A stretch of DNA of 64,000 nucleotides, taken from assembly GCF_014696825.1 (NCBI RefSeq), contig NZ_JACJQU010000019.1:50933-114932 (forward strand), given 5' to 3'. Shown here one piece after another: positions 52,483 through 60,492 of this stretch. The stretch's first letter is position 1; each line of letters opens with the position of its first letter. The notes beneath the pieces are model-generated. The model saw nothing but the letters and a program-made list of their open reading frames with translations. It ran no database searches and had not been told where the DNA came from. The position numbers and the translations under genes were made by a program. The DNA comes from Anabaena sphaerica FACHB-251 (GTDB lineage Bacteria > Cyanobacteriota > Cyanobacteriia > Cyanobacteriales > Nostocaceae).

Positions 52483-55400
52483 ATGAAAACACCTACAACA
52501 CTGCCAACTCGCTTAGATTCTTACTACCAGCAAATCAAGACAATTATTCTAGCTCGTCAAAATCCCATTACTGGTTTGCTGCCTGCGAGTACAGCAATTA
52601 CCGCTCATGGTGATTATACTGACGCTTGGGTAAGAGACAACGTTTATAGTATTTTGGCAGTTTGGGGTTTAGCACTGGCATACCGGAAAATAGACAATGA
52701 TCAAGGGCGTGCCTACGAACTTGAATATAGTGTTGTTAAACTTATGCGTGGCTTGCTGTTTGCTATGATGCGACAGGCGCATAAAGTAGAAAAATTTAAA
52801 CACACACAATCTTTACTTGATGGACTGCACGCTAAATACAACACAGCAACGGGCGATATTGTCGTTGGGGATGATGAATGGGGGCATTTACAAGTGGATG
52901 CCACATCTATATATTTGCTGATGTTGGCACAAATGACGGCAGCAGGGGTATCAATTATTTTTACCTTGGATGAGGTGAACTTTGTCCAAAATTTGGTTTA
53001 TTACATTGGTAGGGCTTACCGCACCCCTGATTTTGGGATTTGGGAGAGAGGTAACAAAATTAATCATGGTAATGCAGAATTAAACGCCAGTTCTCTAGGT
53101 ATGGCAAAAGCCGCACTAGAAGCAATGAACGGACTGAATCTATTTGGTGTACATGGTTGTCAAGCATCAGTAATTCATGTTTTACCAGATGAAATTGCTA
53201 GAGCGAGAATTACCCTAGAATCTTTATTACCAAGAGAGTCTGCTTCTAAAGAAGTTGATGCAGCATTATTGAGTATTATTAGTTATCCTGCCTTTGCAGT
53301 GGAAGATGTGCAGTTGCAGCAACGCACATTTAATGAAATTATCAATAAATTAGCAGGTAAATATGGCTGTAAACGCTTTCTCAGAGATGGACACCAAACT
53401 GTTTTAGAAGACTCACACCGTTTACATTACGAGCCTTGGGAACTAAAACAATTTGAGCATATTGAATGTGAATGGCCGTTATTTTTCACTTATTTAGTTC
53501 TCGATGGTATTTTCCGCCAAGACAAAGAACAAGTTAAAAAATATCAAGAACTGTTAGGAGCATTACTGGTAGAAAGGGATGGCTTGCAGTTGTTACCAGA
53601 AGTGTATTATGTGCCAGAAGAAAATATCGAAGCTGAGAAATTAAACCCCCACTCACAGACAAGATTACCAAATGAAAATATTCCCTTAGTTTGGGCGCAG
53701 AGTTTATATTTTCTGGGTCAAATGTTGAGTGAAGAGTTAATAGCGGTAGGTGATATTGATCCTTTGGGTAGACATTTGCGTGTGGGTAAAAATCGGGAAG
53801 CAATGGTGCAAATTGCTTTATTAGCAGAAGATGAGGACTTACAAGCGCAATTAGAAGTACATGGAATTGAAAGCCAAACACCCAACCAAGTAGAACCAAT
53901 TCAAGTTAGACAAGCTGGAGAACTATCACAAATTTATACTCAAATTGGGCGGAATGATAAATTAGGTTTAACAGGTCGTCCAGTGCGTAGGTTGCGGAGT
54001 TTAACGACATCACGAATTTACCGGATTCAAGAGCAAACAGTTGCATTTTTACCTGCTTTTTTAGATTCACAACAGTTCTATTTAACCCTGGACTACCATT
54101 TTTTACGGGATCAAATTAGAGGTGAACTGGCTTATATTCAAAAATGTTGGAGTGATTTAGGTCGTCCAACTTTGACTTTTATGATTACCCGCACAATGCT
54201 AGAAACAGGTTCGGAAGCATTATTAGAATTAATGCAAGAACTCAAAGATGGTGTATGTGGTGGTGTGCAAGTAAAATTAGGGCGATTAAATCAATTAATG
54301 TTGACAGCCGCCATTCAAAGAATTGATTTTATCCCAGATATAGAATTATTTTGTCCTCCAGTTAAAAATGCGAGACTACGTTGTTATTACCTGATTTCTC
54401 ATCCTGAGAAAAATTGGCGGTTGGGGCATACTCAAGAATTTCAAATGGAATGTGAAACTAACTTAGATTTGTTACTAAGTTATTTGCGTCCTTCAGAAAA
54501 TATCTATGAACAAATTGAATTACTGCAAACTTTAAGCCGTTTAAAGGGTTTAGAATTTGATACTGGTTATGGTGAAGAAGGTTATCGAGTCACAGTAGGG
54601 GATTTACTGGATGAAGTTTACACCAAAGCAGGTTATTTAGGCTTGTGGGCGGTGGTGCGTCGCGCTGCGGCTTTACGCCAAATGGTGGATATTGGTTTAT
54701 CAGATGCGGTGACAAGTATTTTGGTGCGTGGTAAACAAATTGCGGTGGGTAGGGCTTATAGCGAAGCTTCGCTGATGGTTGTACCCATGTCTCATCATGA
54801 AATTGCGGAGAAGATTAATAATTTCTGTCGGGAGGATATACGCGATCGCGTTTTGACCCAAGAAATTATAATTTATTTAGGTGTGTTAATCAAATCAGAA
54901 CCAGAACTATTTAAAGGACTGTTGACGCTAAGAGTCGGCTATCTAATTTTGTTAATTACTAGCGAATTAGCTCAAGAATTGGGCGTTACTCAAGACGAAG
55001 CTTATGATTATTTAATGCAGCTTTCACCTTATGAAGTGAAAATGCGCTTGGAAAAAGTATTAACCAGCTATAGTGGGGTGACAGGATTATTACGTCAACA
55101 AGAATCACTTCATATCAAACAAAAAGAAAGTGATATTGCTTGGGTAGTTCAACCTACAATTAGCGAAGAGATTGAAGTTGAGCCAGAAAATTGGCGCAGA
55201 TTTCGTCAATCTGAAGGGGCAATAAATCGAGTTCCTAAAGACTTTTTTAAACAAGTTTGGTTATTAATGCACCATTGTAAAGGCTTGGTGATTGGCGATA
55301 AGTTAGAAAGACGCAATCGCTTAGAAGGTGAGTTGATGATTTCGGAAATGACAGCAGGGGAAAGAAACTTTGCTTTGAAAATTGAACATTTACTGAATAA

Positions 55401-55689
55401 AATCGAAGCGCCAGAATATCGCCAAGTTAATGTAGAAGCATTAATGGAATTAGCAGCAATAGCCGCTAATAACCCTAAATTGCAAATTGAAGAATATATA
55501 GTTTTAGATGTGTTAATTGGTCACGCAGTGCGGTTAGCATGGTTAGAAAATCATCCAGAACGGGGCGATCGCTATGATGAAGATAAAGGTTTAGCATGGC
55601 CACATTTTTACAATACTTCACCCAGTGATTGCGCTAGTTATATTTTGAAAGCGTTGAGGTTCTTGACAGAATTTGAGAGAGATTTTTAA
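52483..55689 (+). CDS. glycoside hydrolase family 15 / phosphorylase kinase alpha-beta-like protein
   Basis: The 1068-aa soluble protein has an (alpha/alpha)6-barrel N-terminal half. ARQNPITGLLPASTAIT, YTDAWVRDNVYSILAVWGLA, GDDEWGHLQVDATSIYLLML and HYEPWELKQFEHIECEWPLFF resemble GH15 glucoamylases and the phosphorylase kinase alpha/beta chains. The C-terminal half matches the kinase-regulator part of that family. In cyanobacteria it may bind or cut glycogen-like glucans; catalytic acids are not certain from motif alone. ATG at 52483 follows the inverted-repeat element directly, without a Shine-Dalgarno. Length is normal for the cyanobacterial proteins. Confidence 0.85.
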   Translation: MKTPTTLPTRLDSYYQQIKTIILARQNPITGLLPASTAITAHGDYTDAWVRDNVYSILAVWGLALAYRKIDNDQGRAYELEYSVVKLMRGLLFAMMRQAHKVEKFKHTQSLLDGLHAKYNTATGDIVVGDDEWGHLQVDATSIYLLMLAQMTAAGVSIIFTLDEVNFVQNLVYYIGRAYRTPDFGIWERGNKINHGNAELNASSLGMAKAALEAMNGLNLFGVHGCQASVIHVLPDEIARARITLESLLPRESASKEVDAALLSIISYPAFAVEDVQLQQRTFNEIINKLAGKYGCKRFLRDGHQTVLEDSHRLHYEPWELKQFEHIECEWPLFFTYLVLDGIFRQDKEQVKKYQELLGALLVERDGLQLLPEVYYVPEENIEAEKLNPHSQTRLPNENIPLVWAQSLYFLGQMLSEELIAVGDIDPLGRHLRVGKNREAMVQIALLAEDEDLQAQLEVHGIESQTPNQVEPIQVRQAGELSQIYTQIGRNDKLGLTGRPVRRLRSLTTSRIYRIQEQTVAFLPAFLDSQQFYLTLDYHFLRDQIRGELAYIQKCWSDLGRPTLTFMITRTMLETGSEALLELMQELKDGVCGGVQVKLGRLNQLMLTAAIQRIDFIPDIELFCPPVKNARLRCYYLISHPEKNWRLGHTQEFQMECETNLDLLLSYLRPSENIYEQIELLQTLSRLKGLEFDTGYGEEGYRVTVGDLLDEVYTKAGYLGLWAVVRRAAALRQMVDIGLSDAVTSILVRGKQIAVGRAYSEASLMVVPMSHHEIAEKINNFCREDIRDRVLTQEIIIYLGVLIKSEPELFKGLLTLRVGYLILLITSELAQELGVTQDEAYDYLMQLSPYEVKMRLEKVLTSYSGVTGLLRQQESLHIKQKESDIAWVVQPTISEEIEVEPENWRRFRQSEGAINRVPKDFFKQVWLLMHHCKGLVIGDKLERRNRLEGELMISEMTAGERNFALKIEHLLNKIEAPEYRQVNVEALMELAAIAANNPKLQIEEYIVLDVLIGHAVRLAWLENHPERGDRYDEDKGLAWPHFYNTSPSDCASYILKALRFLTEFERDF

Positions 55690-55775
55690 ACTCAAAATAG
55701 AAGAATTCAGGAGTCAGGAGCAATTAGTAATTAGTAATTGGTAATTGGTGATTGGGAAAAATAAAATTGATTCAC

Positions 55776-55824
55776 CAGTCCCCAGTCCCCAGTCCCCAGT
55801 CCCCAGTCCCCAGTCCCCAGTCCC
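55776..55824. repeat. CAGTCCC heptamer array, seven units
   Basis: Seven consecutive CAGTCCC units in exact register lie upstream of the dmeF start. It is the longest heptamer array in the window and matches the known STRR1 type. The longer reading frame beginning at 55752 translates it as SPVPSPQ repeats and is not credible. Confidence 0.92.
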
Positions 55825-55856
55825 TATTCCCTATTAAAAGGAGTTTAAAAAGTTCT

Positions 55857-56804
55857 GTGCATATACATACCCTTGAACAATGGCAACATTCTCACGACTT
55901 TTCTGTTAACCAAAATCAAGCAGAAAGAAATACCAAAATAGTGATGCTGCTGACGGCATTAACGATGGTTGCAGAAATTGTCGCTGGTGCAATTTTTGGT
56001 TCTATGGCTTTGCTTGCTGATGGTTGGCACATGGCCACCCATGTTGTGGCCTTTGGAATTACGATTTTTGCCTATCAATATGCGCGAAATAATACTAATA
56101 ATCCTAAATATACCTTTGGCACAGGAAAAGTCAGCGTCCTGGGAGGTTTCGCTAGTGCTGTTGCACTTGCTGTCATAGCTTTTGTGATGGGACTTGAATC
56201 ACTAGGGCGTTTTTTTCAACCGCAAACTATTCAATTTAACGAAGCAATTGGTGTGGCTATAATTGGCTTAGTTGTTAATATAGCCAGTGCTTTTTTATTG
56301 CAAGATCATCATCACCATGACGATGCAGATGATCACCATCATCATGATCATCAAGATCATAACCTGCGTGCGGCTTACATTCACGTTTTAGCAGATGCAC
56401 TAACTTCTGTTTTTGCCATTATTGCTTTATTTGCTGGTAAGTTTTTAGGTTGGGTTTGGATGGATGCAGCAATGGGATTTGTTGGTGCTGCTGTAATTGC
56501 CAAATGGTCTTATGGTTTGGTGCGTGATACTGGTTTTATTTTACTAGATGGAACAGTTGATAAACAAACAAAGTTAGCTATTGTTAATACCATTGAAGAA
56601 GACGCTGATAATCGCATTACAGATTTGCATATTTGGTATGTTGGGCAGCATCATTTAGCAGCTACAATTTCCTTGGTTACTCATTACCCGCAAACACCAG
56701 AATATTATAAAAATCTGCTGAAAGATATTCCATCTCTTGCTCATGTATCCATTGAAGTTAATCATTGCCACGGTGAACCTTGTGTAAATATACACGTGGT
56801 CTAA
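55857..56804 (+). CDS. dmeF: cation diffusion facilitator, Co/Ni exporter DmeF-type
   Basis: The product of about 315 aa has six membrane helices with two H/D-x3-D sites (LADGWHMATH and HVLADALTSVFA). A His-rich cytosolic loop (QDHHHHDDADDHHHHDHQDH) lies between helices 4 and 5, and a C-terminal CDF domain ends VNHCHGEPC. This is the DmeF branch that exports cobalt and nickel out of the cytosol. The N-terminal HIHTLEQWQHSHDF is characteristic and supports GTG at 55857 as start. AAGGAG lies about 14 bases upstream, rather far. No regulator gene is adjacent. Confidence 0.88.
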   Translation: MHIHTLEQWQHSHDFSVNQNQAERNTKIVMLLTALTMVAEIVAGAIFGSMALLADGWHMATHVVAFGITIFAYQYARNNTNNPKYTFGTGKVSVLGGFASAVALAVIAFVMGLESLGRFFQPQTIQFNEAIGVAIIGLVVNIASAFLLQDHHHHDDADDHHHHDHQDHNLRAAYIHVLADALTSVFAIIALFAGKFLGWVWMDAAMGFVGAAVIAKWSYGLVRDTGFILLDGTVDKQTKLAIVNTIEEDADNRITDLHIWYVGQHHLAATISLVTHYPQTPEYYKNLLKDIPSLAHVSIEVNHCHGEPCVNIHVV

Positions 56805-56865
56805 AATGCTGACTGCTGCTGTAAGTTATAATAGTTTCCGGTCTAATTATTTAGGAGGTGAGATG

Positions 56866-57483
56866 ATGCTTATTGCTAATACCAACCCGCCGATTATTAC
56901 TCCAGAAATGACAAAAACTCACTTTACTCCAGATGAGTATAGAGAGATGGAGGAAACTGCCGAAGAACGTCACGAATACCGCAACGGAGAGATTATTATT
57001 ATGCCTGGAGGGTCAGAAATTCATAGTGCGATCGCTAGTAATATTTTAATTTATTTAGGATTTTCACTCAGAGATACTAATTTTCGTTTTTATGGTGGTG
57101 ATTTGCGGGTTTGGATTCCTAATTTTAATCATGGAACTTATGCTGATGTGCTGGTGATTAATGGTGAACCGGAATTTAATAATAATCGCACGGATGAAAT
57201 TCTCAATCCTCTCCTAATTATTGAAGTTCTGTCACCTTCAACAGAAGGTTATGATAGAGGAGATAAATTCAGAAAATATCGCTCTCTTCCTAGCTTTTGT
57301 GAATATGTGCTGGTAAGTCAAACTGAATCTTATATTGAGCAGTATTATAAACAGGATGATAAAAATAATAATCTTTGGCAATTGCAAGTTTATGATCAGA
57401 TTGATAAATCAGTTTTTCTACATACTTTAAATGTAGAACTTCCCATGAATGAAATTTATCGACGGGTTAAATTTTCAGGTTGA
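56866..57483 (+). CDS. Uma2 family (DUF820) PD-(D/E)XK protein
   Basis: The product of about 205 aa has Uma2 motifs EEYREMEETAEERHEYRNGEIIIMPGG, ADVLVINGEPEF, LLIIEVLSPSTEGYDRGDKFRKYRSLPS and EYVLVSQTE. The fold is of the restriction-endonuclease type, with catalytic acids in D-V...I-E-V-x-S. These proteins are very abundant in cyanobacteria, with no proven role. AGGAGG at 56853-56858 sits best before ATG 56866; the frame from 56806 is ignored. Confidence 0.9.
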   Translation: MLIANTNPPIITPEMTKTHFTPDEYREMEETAEERHEYRNGEIIIMPGGSEIHSAIASNILIYLGFSLRDTNFRFYGGDLRVWIPNFNHGTYADVLVINGEPEFNNNRTDEILNPLLIIEVLSPSTEGYDRGDKFRKYRSLPSFCEYVLVSQTESYIEQYYKQDDKNNNLWQLQVYDQIDKSVFLHTLNVELPMNEIYRRVKFSG

Positions 57484-57529
57484 TGTTTTCACACACAACA
57501 AATTAATAACCTGGTAATATTGGATGATA

Positions 57530-57563
57530 AAAATAGTGCGTCAAATGCTATTAACGCACCACT
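57530..57563. terminator. hairpin between convergent genes
   Basis: GTGCGT (from about 57536) pairs with ACGCAC over a spacer of about 13 bases containing AAATGCTATT. Located between the convergent Uma2 and serine hydrolase genes, it may end transcription on both strands; T-runs are short. Confidence 0.4.
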
Positions 57564-57573
57564 CATATCATGT

Positions 57574-58512
57574 TTATAAATTGCTAACCGCTTCCGCAAT
57601 TTTTCCCGAAACAAAGGGTAAAATTTCCCGACTCTTAGCTTGCTCTTTCCCTTCCGTAAAAACTACTAACAAATAAGGACGCTGATCTGGTAATTCAATA
57701 TAAGCCGCATCATGGCGCACAGAACTTGTCCAACCGGCTTTTGACCAGATTTGACTATTTTGGGGTAATCCGCTGCCTAAAAAGCCTGTAATCTGGTCTT
57801 CTTCCACATCTTGGGGTAACTCATCAGGGTTAAGACTGCGTTTGAGTAAAGACATCATAGATTGCGATCGCCCACTGGACACCGCCACCCCACCCACGAT
57901 ACTATGCAATAATCTGGCAGTAGCATTGGTAGTTAGCATATTGCGATTTTCAAACATTTCCCCATAAAACGCCCTTTCTCTTCCATAGGGACCATCACCC
58001 CAAGTTTTTTGACAGACGTTAATACTCGTCATTTCTTCCCAACCCAAGGACTGATAATAGCGGTTAATAATATTGCGTTGATATTTCCAAGTTTCAAAAG
58101 GTCCATTGGGTAACTCTGGTCCAGAAGTAGTACCGCTGAGAATATCAACAACTAAACTGGTAGCATCATTACTAGAGTCAACAATCATATCACCCAAGGC
58201 TCTTTCTAATTCCTTGGAAGTGTTAGTCATTCCTTTTTCTAACCATTCATGAACCGCTACTAAATAAACCAACTTGACTACACTAGCGGGATAGATGCGT
58301 TCTCCACCACGATAACTAAATCCTCTCACGGGATGAGTCCAAAAAGCGTCAGGAGTCAATGCACCACCTGTATTTACAGGAACAGGAGGATCATACACAA
58401 TCCATGTTAAAGCAATTTGGTTATGGGCTAAACTTGCAAAGTTAGACCAAGTAGCCTCTAAAATTTCATTACCGAGATTTTCTAGTTGTTCGTCTTTATT
58501 GAAAAAAACCAT
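57574..58512 (-). CDS. serine hydrolase of the class A beta-lactamase fold
   Basis: The 312-aa product shows the penicillin-recognising motifs Y-P-A-S-V-V-K (S-x-x-K), a second S-S-N-D (SDN-like) and W-S-K-A-G-W (K-T-G replaced by K-A-G). These indicate an acyl-serine enzyme. There is no signal peptide, unlike true beta-lactamases, so it should act in the cytosol. The altered third motif and missing Glu166 region argue against antibiotic hydrolysis. Substrate unknown. ATG at 58512 is used. It is monocistronic. Confidence 0.8.
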   Translation of the reverse strand: MVFFNKDEQLENLGNEILEATWSNFASLAHNQIALTWIVYDPPVPVNTGGALTPDAFWTHPVRGFSYRGGERIYPASVVKLVYLVAVHEWLEKGMTNTSKELERALGDMIVDSSNDATSLVVDILSGTTSGPELPNGPFETWKYQRNIINRYYQSLGWEEMTSINVCQKTWGDGPYGRERAFYGEMFENRNMLTTNATARLLHSIVGGVAVSSGRSQSMMSLLKRSLNPDELPQDVEEDQITGFLGSGLPQNSQIWSKAGWTSSVRHDAAYIELPDQRPYLLVVFTEGKEQAKSREILPFVSGKIAEAVSNL

Positions 58513-58592
58513 TTGCTAATAATTTCCTTGAAGATCTCAAAATGTTAATTTCTCTAATTATAATAACATTAATTATATACTAATTATCATAG

Positions 58593-58967
58593 ACAATAAA
58601 TACAAGAACTCAACAAGAAATATCAGCGCCATCAAATCAAGTCATAATAGAAATTATCACCACGATCATCTCCTACAAATTTGAAAACTTAACCCGCAGT
58701 GAGGCTGAAGCTATGTTAGGAATAACCCTCAAAGAAACCCGACTTTATCGAGATATAAAAGAAGAAGGAAGAGAAGAAGGTGCAGAACAAGCAACAGTTA
58801 ATTTAGTGATGCGACAGTTGACTAAGCGGTTTGGAGAATTATCAGCAGAAAGACGCGCTGAAATCTCTACTTTACCGTTACATATATTGGAAGATTTGAG
58901 CGAAGCTTTGTTAGATTTTACCAGTTTAGCTGATTTAGAAAGTTGGTTAGCAGAGGTAAAAAATTAA
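58593..58967 (+). pseudogene. Rpn/DUF2887-DUF4351 family relic, N-terminal half missing
   Basis: An open stretch after TAG 58590-58592 has QQEISAPSNQVIIEIITTII, then RSEAEAMLGI-x-LKETRLYRD, then repeated EEGREEG, and the DUF4351 domain (RQLTKRFGELS...LLDFTSLADLESWLAEV). These are the C-terminal parts of Rpn-type recombination-promoting nucleases common in cyanobacteria. The PD-(D/E)XK nuclease part is absent and no normal start exists upstream. ATG 58713 could still give an 84-aa peptide. It is a truncated relic. Confidence 0.75.
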
Positions 58968-59126
58968 GAGAAATTAAAAGAAGATTTTTCAGAACTACAC
59001 CAATAAATTACACTTCCGTGGAGTCATGCAAAATCAGTCATTTGCTAATCTGCGGGAGTATTATTTATGTTCTTTGGTAAGCTAATAAGTATGTTATATG
59101 TATAAATGAATTAAGCTGATACTATC

Positions 59127-59155
59127 TTGTTTGGTTCTGTTATAAACTGTATAAT
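59127..59155 (+). promoter_or_regulatory. sigma-70 type promoter for the ATPase-STAND operon
   Basis: TTGTTT (59127-59132) and TATAAT (59150-59155) are spaced by 17 bp. The predicted start is near 59162, leaving a leader of about 29 bases before ATG 59191. It is the best promoter match in the right end of the window. Confidence 0.55.
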
Positions 59156-59190
59156 TACGGTCATAACGGTGATTTTCGGGCAAATTTTCT

Positions 59191-60492
59191 ATGAAACTGG
59201 ATTTAACGAGGTTTTATCAAGCTTGTAACCCTAATAAAACTCTTGATCAAAGCAAAGCTGAAGATAGACAATACTATATTGATTTTTCCGACGTGCGGGG
59301 TGCAGAAATAATTAGAGAATTAAAACGAACTATTACTCTGCTTTCTCCAGAATCACCAACTTGTCAATTATTTACAGGACATATTGGTTGCGGTAAGTCT
59401 ACAGAATTGCTAAGATTAAAAGCAGAATTACAAGACCAGGGATTTCATGTAGTTTATTTTGAATCTAGTCAAAGTTTAGATTTAGCTGATATTGATATTA
59501 CAGATATTTTGTTAGCAATAGCTAGAGAAGTTAGTCAAAGTTTAGAAGCAGCAGAAATTAAACTCAAACCAGGATATTTTCAAAATCTATTTACCGAAAT
59601 AGCTGAACTTTTACAAACCCCTCTAGATATTGGTGTGGAAGCGGAATTATCTGTGGGTATTGGCAAAATTACCGCCAAAACTAAAGATAGTCCTAAACTG
59701 CGTAGTCAATTACGACAATATTTAGAACCCCGCACCAATGGCATTTTAGAATCAATTAACAAAGAATTACTCATACCTGCAAAAGAAAGACTGAAAAAAC
59801 AAGGTAAACAAGGTTTAGTAGTTATTATTGATAACCTCGACAGGGTAGATAATGCACTAAAACCAAATGGTCAATATCAACCAGAGTATTTATTTGTAGA
59901 ACGGGGTGAACAGTTAAATAAATTAAACTGTCATGTTGTTTATACAATTCCCCTAGTTCTGATATTTTCTAACGCTTTAGGTAGATTAACAAATCGCTTT
60001 GGAGTAGATCCTAAAGTGTTACCAATGGTAGCGATTAAACAGAGGAATGGTAAAGATTACCAAGCAGGAATTACACTTCTACAACAAATGGTAATGGCCA
60101 GGGCTTTTCCTGGGGTAAGTGATGAAGAAAATCAAAGTTTAATTACCAGAATTTTTGATAGTCCGGAGACATTAGAAAGACTTTGTAAAGTTAGCGGTGG
60201 TCATTTGCGTAACTTGTTAATGTTATTATTTCGCTGTTTGCAAATAGAAGATACACCAATTTCTAAAAAATGTGTAGAAAGCGTTATCAAAAAACGTTGT
60301 AATGAGTTAAGTTTAGCAATTACAGATGATGAATGGGAGTTACTAAAGGAAGTACAGAAAACCAAAACCTATAGAGGTGAAGACAAATATGATATCCTAC
60401 TTCGTAGTATGTTTGTTTTTGAATATCGAGATGATGAAGGTTCTTGGTTTGATATTAATCCCATTTTGATAGAATCAAAGGAATTAATGTAA
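59191..60492 (+). CDS. P-loop ATPase upstream of the STAND gene
   Basis: The 433-aa soluble protein has Walker A GHIGCGKST (residues 63-71) and Walker B VVIIDNLDRVD (210-220). A putative sensor segment is SGGHLRNLLMLLFRCLQ near 345, and a C-terminal winged-helix-like domain follows (LAITDDEWELLKEVQKTK...DILLRSMFVFEYRDDEGSWFDI). The order resembles ORC/Cdc6 or KAP/STAND-type AAA ATPases. A middle insertion VEAELSVGIGKITAKTKDSP could be a partner-binding segment. Its TAA shares one base with the ATG of the next gene (TAATG), so both are translated together. Confidence 0.75.
   Translation: MKLDLTRFYQACNPNKTLDQSKAEDRQYYIDFSDVRGAEIIRELKRTITLLSPESPTCQLFTGHIGCGKSTELLRLKAELQDQGFHVVYFESSQSLDLADIDITDILLAIAREVSQSLEAAEIKLKPGYFQNLFTEIAELLQTPLDIGVEAELSVGIGKITAKTKDSPKLRSQLRQYLEPRTNGILESINKELLIPAKERLKKQGKQGLVVIIDNLDRVDNALKPNGQYQPEYLFVERGEQLNKLNCHVVYTIPLVLIFSNALGRLTNRFGVDPKVLPMVAIKQRNGKDYQAGITLLQQMVMARAFPGVSDEENQSLITRIFDSPETLERLCKVSGGHLRNLLMLLFRCLQIEDTPISKKCVESVIKKRCNELSLAITDDEWELLKEVQKTKTYRGEDKYDILLRSMFVFEYRDDEGSWFDINPILIESKELM

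Noticed and set aside
55776..55824. Regular repeat that might suggest a CRISPR array
   Set aside because: The period is 7 bp with no spacers, and no cas genes are near. It is a short tandem repeat.
55752..55856. Possible extended N-terminus of the metal exporter with SPVPSPQ repeats
   Set aside because: It is only the translation of the CAGTCCC heptamer array; family members begin at HIHTLEQW, so GTG 55857 is the better start.
57574..58512. Antibiotic-resistance beta-lactamase
   Set aside because: It lacks a signal peptide and has K-A-G instead of K-T/S-G; it is better described only as a serine hydrolase of that fold.
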